Below, piece by piece: positions 1-4,885 of a stretch of DNA of 5,567 bases (position 1 is the stretch's first letter; each line of letters opens with the position of its first letter). Both the position numbers and the translations under genes were made by a program. The DNA lies in assembly GCA_937952395.1 (NCBI GenBank), contig CALFYV010000033.1, positions 1 through 5,567 on the forward strand, written 5' to 3'. Origin of the DNA: an uncultured Bacteriovoracaceae bacterium (GTDB taxonomy: Bacteria; Bdellovibrionota; Bacteriovoracia; Bacteriovoracales; Bacteriovoracaceae). The notes under the pieces are model-generated. The model was given only the letters and a program-made list of their open reading frames with translations, ran no database searches and was not told where the DNA came from.

Positions 1-387
1 CACAAGATCTGAGATAAGGGTTCTGTAAGTAAGTTCTGGATAAAAGATATCTTCTGCTATTGAACTTTTATCCTTCCAGCGCCAAACAATGCCGTCTTTA
101 ACCCAGTCATCATCATAGCGGATACCATATCTTTTAGCAGCGAAGAGTCCAAACTTCCAATTAGAATGAAAACGGTAACGGACACCAATAGTAAAATCTT
201 TTTGATCATCGCCAAAATCTTGATTGCGATAATGAGTTTCTACGAGCCAAGTTGTTTTATCTCTTTGATAGAAAAATCTTGAGTTAAATGCGTAATCTTC
301 TCCGCGAGTCGTTTCTTGGGGAGTATTTTGAGCAAAGAGTGATAAAGGTAGAAGAAGACTAATCGTAATCTTGATCCAAAAGATCAT
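1..387 (-). CDS. Probable outer-membrane beta-barrel protein, N-terminal part (cut by window edge)
   Basis: The first 129 residues are visible; the reading frame is still open at base 1, so the C-terminus lies outside the window. An ATG at 387-385 is preceded by AGAGGAGG six bases upstream, which fixes the start. Residues 1-19 form a Sec signal peptide (Lys6, a Leu-rich core, then LFA before Gln20). The mature part is polar with alternating aromatic and hydrophobic residues, as in amphipathic strands: roughly 45-54, 64-73, 77-86 and 98-105, with acidic turns such as DFGDDQKD (57-64) and YDDDW (91-95). This pattern fits an outer-membrane barrel, but I recognise no named family. The gene starts inside the 3' end of the FecR-domain gene (29-nt overlap), so the two are almost certainly co-transcribed and translationally coupled. 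A soluble beta-rich periplasmic protein is the alternative. The gene call is firm; the barrel assignment is inference. Confidence 0.75.
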   Translation of the reverse strand, partial: MIFWIKITISLLLPLSLFAQNTPQETTRGEDYAFNSRFFYQRDKTTWLVETHYRNQDFGDDQKDFTIGVRYRFHSNWKFGLFAAKRYGIRYDDDWVKDGIVWRWKDKSSIAEDIFYPELTYRTLISDLV

Positions 388-988
388 GATAAGCCTCCTC
401 TATATTGACCTTATTGATAACATCAGTTTTGGGATCAAAATTCCAATTTAGTTTTGCTGTCCAAGGTAAAAACCTGGGATTGCTGGTTTGGTTTTTGGTG
501 ACACGAATCCCCTCACCTTTTTTTACAAGAACTGGTTTTTTATCTTCACTGGATTTTACTTCAACAGCCCCCTCATTGACACACATCCAGACATCTTGTG
601 CATCAGCTTTTCCATAAGAAGTAAAAAACTGGGTGCCACGCACCCCCATCGAAGCAGTTTTCGTTTTTAAAGTTAGCTTATGATCTTTATTCATTTCATT
701 TTTTACTAATTGAATAAATGTGCTACCAGCAGTTAGTTCTAATTGAGTTTTCTTTTTATCACTATGGAGGATCTTGAATTGACTCCCCGGCCCAATTTTA
801 ACTTTGGAAAAATCAATCGAGATAATGGCCAAAGAATCTTTCTCAGTTTCGATAATGCTGCCATCTTTTATTTTATCACCAATGTTTAATTGTTTAGCGC
901 TTCTTGTCACTCTACCTTTGATGTAAACAACCTCAGCAGAAAGCAGTGCTTGAGAAATAAAGATAGAAATAGCAAAACTAACAATCAT
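359..988 (-). CDS. Secreted FecR-domain protein (first paralogue)
   Basis: This is a 209-residue protein exported to the periplasm. The N-terminus is hydrophobic to about Ala18 (LLSA before Glu19) and reads as a signal peptide, although it lacks the usual positive charge. The mature protein carries one FecR-type beta-rich domain from about 19 to 165: a short opening strand pair (VVYIKGRV, 20-27), IGDKIKDGSII (36-46), KIGPGSQFKI (64-73), then the hallmark KTKTASMGVRGTQF (108-121) and a closing NEGAVEV strand (138-144). A tail with Trp177 and Trp182 follows. Classical FecR has a cytoplasmic anti-sigma segment and a membrane helix; both are absent and no sigma factor is adjacent, so a scaffold or sensing role in the periplasm is more likely than sigma control. 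The start is fixed by AGGAG seven bases upstream and an in-frame stop at 1004-1006. The gene overlaps the downstream barrel gene by 29 nt. The domain call is firm; the function is unknown. Confidence 0.88.
   Translation of the reverse strand: MIVSFAISIFISQALLSAEVVYIKGRVTRSAKQLNIGDKIKDGSIIETEKDSLAIISIDFSKVKIGPGSQFKILHSDKKKTQLELTAGSTFIQLVKNEMNKDHKLTLKTKTASMGVRGTQFFTSYGKADAQDVWMCVNEGAVEVKSSEDKKPVLVKKGEGIRVTKNQTSNPRFLPWTAKLNWNFDPKTDVINKVNIEEAYHDLLDQDYD
394..401 (-). promoter_or_regulatory. Strong Shine-Dalgarno of the barrel gene, embedded in the FecR-domain gene
   Basis: AGAGGAGG on the minus strand lies six bases before the ATG at 387-385, inside the last codons of the upstream FecR-domain gene. 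It decides the start of the partial barrel gene. It also suggests that the gene can recruit ribosomes on the shared mRNA and not only by re-initiation. Confidence 0.75.
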
Positions 989-1110
989 GTTAACGCTCCT
1001 AGGCTAGCAATGGCTTCACGCAATAGAACAATTTATTCGTGTTTAATTGTCATTATTATACATTACCAGCATTAGTTTTATAGCAGAGATAAAATCCAAA
1101 GGGGGAATTT
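989..1110. promoter_or_regulatory. Divergent intergenic region with a minus-strand -10 candidate
   Basis: These 122 bases separate the FecR/barrel operon from the secreted-protein gene and must hold the promoters of both unless transcription enters from elsewhere. On the minus strand, a perfect TATAAT lies at 1060-1055 and would start a transcript about 60 bases before the FecR ATG. No good -35 stands at the expected distance, so an activator or an alternative sigma factor is possible. For the plus gene I see only weak matches (for example TTTTAT at 1076-1081). Its ribosome site is clear: AAAGGGGG ends at 1105, five bases before the ATG. Confidence 0.4.
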
Positions 1111-1746
1111 ATGAAGTTTTTTTGTTTTTTATTAGTCCTATGTAGTCTTTCAGTTTTTGCCCAAGAAAAACAGGCCCGCAGTAACGATCAAGCAGACAAA
1201 TATGTTCGTATTGATGGCAAGGTAAAAGAGAAGGGTCAGATTGGTGATTTTTTTCGTTACGTCGATGGTAATAAATGTCAAATCACCAGCAATGTGGATA
1301 GCTACAAAGTCTCTCAACATCCAGGGGATGTTGCCATGGTTTATTATGAAAAATATGGTGATTTATATTTCTTGGCCAACGCCGATAAAGAAAGACCTTG
1401 TCCAAAAGCTAATACAAAAAACTTTTTTCAAAACGTAACAAAATACAGTGTTACTTCTTCAACCAAAACTGATGTCGTGAACTTTGCACTTAATCGCTAT
1501 GGTACTTTTCATGGCTGGCCGAATGAGGGACAACCTTTAGTTAGTGCAGAGAATATCGAAGATTACTCACACAATAATTGCTTTGGGGCAAAAGGCAAAA
1601 GCTATAGCTCTTATGTGGTTTTCGCTATTTCTTACCGTGGTTATGTTTTAAAAGTAAAAGGTAAAGAAGAAGGAAACTCGAAATGGACCGACGAAACCTA
1701 TAGGAGCATTAAAGATTTCAAAGAAAAGAATAAAGTTTGCCAATAG
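1111..1746 (+). CDS. Secreted protein of unknown function with four cysteines
   Basis: This 211-residue protein has a clear Sec signal peptide: MKFF, a hydrophobic core to Val15, and VFA before Gln18. There is no lipobox with a cysteine just after the core, so it should be a soluble periplasmic or secreted protein and not a lipoprotein. The mature part has exactly four cysteines (56, 97, 157, 210), an even number that would allow two disulphide bonds. It is rich in Tyr, Lys and Gly, with probable strands such as DVAMVYYEKYGDLYFLA (73-89) and SYVVFAISYRGYVLKVKG (167-184), and a charged C-terminal helix (195-207). I recognise no family. The ATG has GGGGG five bases upstream. The gene stands alone: it is divergent from the FecR/barrel operon and followed by a strong terminator. 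The coding call is firm; the function is not known. Confidence 0.85.
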   Translation: MKFFCFLLVLCSLSVFAQEKQARSNDQADKYVRIDGKVKEKGQIGDFFRYVDGNKCQITSNVDSYKVSQHPGDVAMVYYEKYGDLYFLANADKERPCPKANTKNFFQNVTKYSVTSSTKTDVVNFALNRYGTFHGWPNEGQPLVSAENIEDYSHNNCFGAKGKSYSSYVVFAISYRGYVLKVKGKEEGNSKWTDETYRSIKDFKEKNKVCQ

Positions 1747-1760
1747 GCTGATAATAGAAG

Positions 1761-1790
1761 AAAGGGCTTCATACGAGGCCCTTTTTTTTT
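1761..1790 (+). terminator. Intrinsic (rho-independent) terminator after the secreted-protein gene
   Basis: The arms AAAGGGCTTC (1761-1770) and GAGGCCCTTT (1775-1784) pair over ten positions, with one T-G wobble, around an ATAC loop. The T-tract continues without a break to 1790. The hairpin begins 15 bases after the stop codon at 1746 and should end that single-gene transcript. Confidence 0.9.
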
Positions 1791-1816
1791 GCAATTTTTT
1801 AGGAAGCTGAGATAAT
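1788..1816 (+). promoter_or_regulatory. Candidate sigma-70-type promoter for the 88-residue protein and second FecR gene
   Basis: GATAAT at 1811-1816 matches five of six bases of the -10 consensus. Upstream, TTTGCA (1788-1793, 17-base spacer) or TTGCAA (1789-1794, 16-base spacer) matches four of six bases of the -35. A start near 1823 would give a leader of about 24 bases that contains the strong Shine-Dalgarno. The -35 lies in the end of the preceding terminator's T-tract, so the two elements share bases. Confidence 0.42.
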
Positions 1817-1834
1817 AAATAAGCCAATGAAGAC

Positions 1835-1842
1835 AAGGAGGT
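1835..1842 (+). promoter_or_regulatory. Near-perfect Shine-Dalgarno of the 88-residue protein
   Basis: AAGGAGGT lies four bases before the ATG at 1847. It is the best ribosome site in the window and is strong evidence that the short unknown gene that follows is real. The FecR gene behind it has no comparable site. Confidence 0.8.
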
Positions 1843-1846
1843 CGTC

Positions 1847-2113
1847 ATGAAACCAAGCATTAATGTTGATCAAACTAATAAAGTAATAAAAATAAAAACT
1901 CATCAGGCCATGACTCACGCAGAAGTTTTGGAGTTTTTAGTCGAATTCAAAAAACAAACTGAGCGCTTCATTTATAAAAATCAGCGCTTTCAAATCGAAA
2001 GCGATACTCAAGAGCAATCTTTTCAAAATGAATTGGCTAAAGAACAGCTCTATAGTGGACTGGACAGAATCTTAAAAGAATCTGAAAATTACATCTCTTA
2101 TCCTATTCAATAA
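1847..2113 (+). CDS. Small cytoplasmic protein of unknown function, coupled to the second FecR gene
   Basis: This 88-residue protein has no signal peptide and no membrane segment. The sequence suggests a short beta hairpin (SINVDQTNKVIKIKTHQ, 4-20), a long amphipathic helix (about 23-41, AEVLEFLVEFKK core), a strand (KNQRFQIES, 44-52) and a second helix (about 55-82), that is, a compact alpha/beta fold with a mixed-charge surface. I recognise no family and see no catalytic motif. The call rests on the near-consensus ribosome site and on tight linkage: its stop at 2111-2113 is five bases before the ATG of the secreted FecR-domain gene, which has only a weak ribosome site of its own. It may therefore set the translation level of that gene or work in the same process from the cytoplasmic side; both are inference. 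Confidence 0.8.
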   Translation: MKPSINVDQTNKVIKIKTHQAMTHAEVLEFLVEFKKQTERFIYKNQRFQIESDTQEQSFQNELAKEQLYSGLDRILKESENYISYPIQ

Positions 2114-2118
2114 GAATT

Positions 2119-2985
2119 ATGAAATTTGTTATATTACTATGCTTAATCGTACTTCACTTATTTGCCCAAGATTTTTCTTTTGATAAAGAACAAGGTAAGT
2201 CCATTCCAAATTTTGTGGGTGAAATCACACTTTTTCGTGGAGAGGTAATCAAAGTTTCTAAAAATGGGAAAGAGGAAAAAACTCAAGTAGGAACCCGTTT
2301 CTTTCAAAATGATATGATCAAAACCAAGGATAAATCTTTTGCAAAAATAAAAGTAGTTGATGATACAGTTATCTCTCTAGGTCCCAATTCGGAACTTAAT
2401 TTTAGCCAATTTGAATTCGTAGATAAAACGGACCGGAAGGCTGTCTATTCTTTTATCAAAGGACAATTGCGTGGTCACTTCAAAAACAAGGCTGAGGAAG
2501 GTGACTTAACTATCAAAACTAAATCTGCGGCCATGGGGATTAGAGGAACGGAAATCTTACTTAACTATCAGGAAAAAGATTTTAAACAAATTTCAGATTT
2601 TGTTTTACTCTCAGGTCATGCTGTTGTTTTTGATGATAAATTAAGTGAGCACGAAATTAAAGAATCACAGCGCATTACCACAGTCCATGACAGCCGTTCA
2701 AATAAATCTGCTAACGATAGGGAGTCTTTGAGTTCGGAAAATTTAAAATACCTACAATCAGTTGATTCAGATGAAGCTAAAGATTTTAAACCTTTCTTAG
2801 CTTTTTATGACCCACAAAAGGCCAAGAAAAAATCAAATATTTATAAATTTTATTTTGGTGATTCTAAAACTCAAAATAACGACCAACCTTCTTCTGTACA
2901 CACAGAACGAGATGAGCAAGATGACACTACTTGGAAAAACAACTTGAATAAACTCAATCAAAAATTAAAAGAGTCTAATTATTGA
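2119..2985 (+). CDS. Secreted FecR-domain protein (second paralogue)
   Basis: This 288-residue protein has a Sec signal peptide (MKF, core 4-14, LFA before Gln17). A FecR-type domain spans about 33-190: RGEVIKVSKNG (40-50), FFQNDMIKTKDKSFAKIKV (61-79), SLGPNSELNF (86-95), the hallmark KTKSAAMGIRGTE (133-145) and LLSGHAVVF (163-171). The KTKxAxMGxRGT core and the GPxS turn are shared with the paralogue at 359-988, but this copy has a longer, highly charged tail (about 190-288) that ends in a Lys/Asn-rich probable helix. It lacks the cytoplasmic segment and membrane helix of sigma-regulating FecR. A FecR domain in such a secreted protein may bind envelope polymers or partner proteins; that is inference. 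Only a weak AAGAA precedes the ATG, so translation probably depends on the gene five bases upstream. The gene ends directly against the convergent membrane-protein gene. Confidence 0.87.
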   Translation: MKFVILLCLIVLHLFAQDFSFDKEQGKSIPNFVGEITLFRGEVIKVSKNGKEEKTQVGTRFFQNDMIKTKDKSFAKIKVVDDTVISLGPNSELNFSQFEFVDKTDRKAVYSFIKGQLRGHFKNKAEEGDLTIKTKSAAMGIRGTEILLNYQEKDFKQISDFVLLSGHAVVFDDKLSEHEIKESQRITTVHDSRSNKSANDRESLSSENLKYLQSVDSDEAKDFKPFLAFYDPQKAKKKSNIYKFYFGDSKTQNNDQPSSVHTERDEQDDTTWKNNLNKLNQKLKESNY

Positions 2986-3486
2986 TCACTTTAGTGAGTC
3001 ACTCAAAGTTCCTGCAAAGACTGCAGGGAAACCAATAATAATAATTCTCTTGAGCGCAATAATGGGATTTTCCAAAATCGGAAATTTGTCTATGAGAAAA
3101 AGCAAGACAACAATACTTAATATTGAGATGACATAAGTCGCTACAATTCTTTTAAAAAACTCGATAATATGACCTTTAATGTTATTACGATAAAAATTAA
3201 AATAAACAAAACAGCTTACTGAAGATAATGAAATAAAAAGTATTAATGATATATTAAAAATCTTAAGAGAAGAGCTCAAAACCCAAACTTCTTCAGTAAA
3301 GCACAGTGGTGTCCCCATAAGTAGAGCACCGATAAAAATCTGTAAAACGTCTCGTGGACGTAGTTCCACCATCAAAGGATTAATGATATGACTAATAGGC
3401 TTACCACTAGAATCAAAAAAAGTGATAACTTCTTTAAGATAACCATTAATTCTCTTAATTTCAGTTTTAAATTGTTTGTGTTCCAC
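2986..3486 (-). CDS. DUF2391-type integral membrane protein
   Basis: This 166-residue protein has a charged cytoplasmic N-terminus (1-45) and four likely membrane helices (about 47-66, 76-97, 113-133 and 143-160). Features recalled from the DUF2391 (TIGR02587-like) family are the first helix running into FTEEVW (63-68), CFVYFNFYR (92-100) and a final small-residue helix with GFPAVFAGTLSDSL (152-165). The function of that family is unknown. Translation starts at GTG (3486-3484), with GGAG eight bases upstream. The first base of the GTG is the last base of the TAG that ends the MFS gene (TAGTG), so the two genes are coupled and the product may assist or accompany the transporter. The family assignment is from memory of conserved motifs, not a search. 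The DNA is very AT-rich: hand counts of rows 3181-3240 and 3241-3300 give 12 and 15 G+C out of 60. Confidence 0.75.
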   Translation of the reverse strand: MEHKQFKTEIKRINGYLKEVITFFDSSGKPISHIINPLMVELRPRDVLQIFIGALLMGTPLCFTEEVWVLSSSLKIFNISLILFISLSSVSCFVYFNFYRNNIKGHIIEFFKRIVATYVISILSIVVLLFLIDKFPILENPIIALKRIIIIGFPAVFAGTLSDSLK

Positions 3487-4799
3487 TACTTATTCTCCAT
3501 TTTTTTAATTTTTCTTACTACAGAGCCTAAGGGACGACTGACAATTCCCATATTGGGTCGCACAGCTAATAATTTATAAAAAATAGAAAAATATGTCAGT
3601 GCTCTTTGACCAACAATTTTCGGGAAGAAGGCAAAAGAGAGTAAACGTAAACACGCCGATGAGTAAAAAACAATATAATAAACATTTGGCAGTTCTTTGA
3701 AATAATAAAAAGTTAAAGCGCCCAAAACACTTCCTATTCCTATTGTTACTGTATGAACAAAATTATGATAGCTCATAAAATAAGGTTGAACGTTAGCCGG
3801 TACTAACTCAAAACAATAAAGCAAAAAAGCCAACTCAACTCCCCCCCAAGCTATACCTGTCAAAATTTCGAGGTAGAGTAAATATGAGTGAGAAACTGAT
3901 AGTGTCCATAAAAAAGGAACAATACTCACACCAAGAGTTGATATAAGTAAAAGCTTACCGATATCAATATCAACAAAGAATTTTCTAAAGAGTCTTAAAA
4001 AGAGTATACGTCCAACAAAAGCCGATACCAAAATTTGCATATACTCTAAGAAATTAAAATTCAAGAACTTGAGCATATAAGGCGTAAAAAAAGAAGCGGA
4101 AAAATAAACACCTAACTTAAACAAACAGATAAAATTAACCATCTTGAGCGCATAATCATACTCATTTGCTTGCAAAAGCTTTTTGAAAGAAAAAGTATTC
4201 ATGTCTTCTTTGTCGTGAGAACGAGCATGAGCTGATAAACTAAAAGCCGACAATAACCTGGCAACAAAACAAACTATAAAAACATATTTAAACACCAATA
4301 ATTGCTTATCAATATCTTTGGCCAAAAAGAGTAAATAACCCGTTGCTGCTAGACCTATAACATTACCTGAGGCTGTTAAAAGATTTCGAACAGAAAAGAA
4401 CTTTTTCATCTCTTCTACTGGTATAATCTTGGCAATCCAAGCATTCCAAGCTGGAGTAATTGAGAGATTTAAAATCCAGTAGAGAGTCACTAAAAAGAAA
4501 AATATATAATAATGCTCTTGCAATAAGTGGGAGCTCAAGGAAATAACAAGAAAAATAAAAGCCTGAATAATAGCACCAATAACTACCCAGTTTTTATAAG
4601 ATTGTAGTTTGTTAATTCCAAAGGGTGCAAGAAGTTGAAAAATTCCACCTATGGCCACAGGTATAGTTGCAATAAACCCTGCTTGTAATCCGTCATATCC
4701 AAGTTTAATGCCATAAGCACAAAAATAAGCCTCACCTGCTCCGAGCATCAAGCTATAGAAAATCGGGTCAAGATAGTAGGAATAGTTTTTAAGTGCCAT
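3486..4799 (-). CDS. MFS transporter, substrate unknown
   Basis: At 437 residues this is a typical major facilitator superfamily length, with about 12 hydrophobic segments in two halves. The first half has GLQAGFIATIPVAIGGIFQLL (37-57), a short loop GINKLQSYKN (61-70) at the place of the usual motif-A loop, and NAWIAKIIPVEEMKKFFSVRN (119-139). The last of these resembles the W-x-A-x-x-x-P-x-x-x-R-x-x-FF-x-x-RN pattern of one MFS subgroup. A charged central linker (about 190-212) separates the halves. The second half has GIAWGGVELAFLLYCFELVP (315-334), which mirrors the first. Motif A lacks its usual Asp/Arg pattern. No substrate can be read from the sequence; export of a small molecule or uptake of a peptidoglycan or peptide fragment are both possible. 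It is the first gene of an operon with the DUF2391-type gene. The ATG at 4799-4797 has only a weak purine-rich ribosome site. A G7 tract lies at 3841-3847 in the WGG codons. Confidence 0.88.
   Translation of the reverse strand: MALKNYSYYLDPIFYSLMLGAGEAYFCAYGIKLGYDGLQAGFIATIPVAIGGIFQLLAPFGINKLQSYKNWVVIGAIIQAFIFLVISLSSHLLQEHYYIFFFLVTLYWILNLSITPAWNAWIAKIIPVEEMKKFFSVRNLLTASGNVIGLAATGYLLFLAKDIDKQLLVFKYVFIVCFVARLLSAFSLSAHARSHDKEDMNTFSFKKLLQANEYDYALKMVNFICLFKLGVYFSASFFTPYMLKFLNFNFLEYMQILVSAFVGRILFLRLFRKFFVDIDIGKLLLISTLGVSIVPFLWTLSVSHSYLLYLEILTGIAWGGVELAFLLYCFELVPANVQPYFMSYHNFVHTVTIGIGSVLGALTFYYFKELPNVYYIVFYSSACLRLLSFAFFPKIVGQRALTYFSIFYKLLAVRPNMGIVSRPLGSVVRKIKKMENK
3495..3498 (-). promoter_or_regulatory. 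Shine-Dalgarno that fixes the GTG start of the DUF2391-type gene
   Basis: GGAG on the minus strand is eight bases before the GTG at 3486-3484 and lies within the last codons of the MFS gene. The next in-frame Met is residue 39, which would discard the conserved-looking N-terminus, so the GTG is preferred. Confidence 0.65.
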
Positions 4800-4885
4800 T
4801 TGTTTTTATCTTTTCAAAATCTTATTCAGTTGTTAATACTTATGCTACGCATTTTCTATTAAAATGAACAGGGATTGAGAAAATT
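4800..4885. promoter_or_regulatory. Divergent intergenic region between MFS and DHS-like genes
   Basis: This is an 86-bp AT-rich gap from which both genes must be started. On the plus strand, TAAAAT at 4860-4865 matches five of six bases of the -10 and would leave a leader of only about 14 bases; TTGTTA at 4830-4835 resembles a -35 but is too far away. On the minus strand, no pair of boxes is convincing. The DHS-like gene has AGGGA (4870-4874) eleven bases, or TGAGA (4876-4880) five bases, before its ATG. Confidence 0.3.

Noticed and set aside
405..670. Plus-strand open frames opposite the first FecR gene (405-617 and 488-670)
   Set aside because: They lie wholly antisense to a gene with a clear domain and ribosome site, and their products are low-complexity Phe/Ser-rich sequences without a good ribosome site.
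998..1008. Overlapping palindromes CCTAGG and GCTAGC near the FecR start
   Set aside because: They are six-base palindromes that coincide with the Shine-Dalgarno and the upstream stop; there is no second copy to suggest a site.
1044..1065. Imperfect inverted repeat TAATTGT...ACATTA in the divergent intergenic region, as an operator
   Set aside because: The arms match only with a bulge and consist of AT-rich sequence that also includes the -10 candidate; this is too weak to claim.
890..1075. Plus-strand frame of 61 codons across the FecR start and intergenic region
   Set aside because: It has no ribosome site and its composition looks non-coding; it runs over the FecR start and the probable promoter.
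1241..1438. Frame of 65 codons inside the secreted-protein gene
   Set aside because: It is an out-of-frame shadow of a better gene with signal peptide, ribosome site and terminator.
1648..1860. Minus-strand frame of 70 codons across the terminator
   Set aside because: Its first part reads through the terminator hairpin and T-tract (hence the poly-Lys/Leu stretch), and it opposes the secreted-protein gene.
2986..2997. Small hairpin TCACT-TT-AGTGA just after the second FecR stop, considered as a terminator
   Set aside because: The stem is at most 4-5 pairs and AT-rich, the loop is too small, and no T-run follows on either strand.
3011..3027. CCTGCA/TGCAGG inverted repeat (loop AAGAC) as a terminator for the convergent genes
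   Set aside because: It lies in DUF2391 coding sequence and has no T-run on either side; six pairs are expected by chance now and then.
3388..3579. Plus-strand frame of 63 codons opposite the MFS/DUF2391 junction
   Set aside because: It is antisense to two supported genes and is Phe-rich because it complements Lys/Glu codons.
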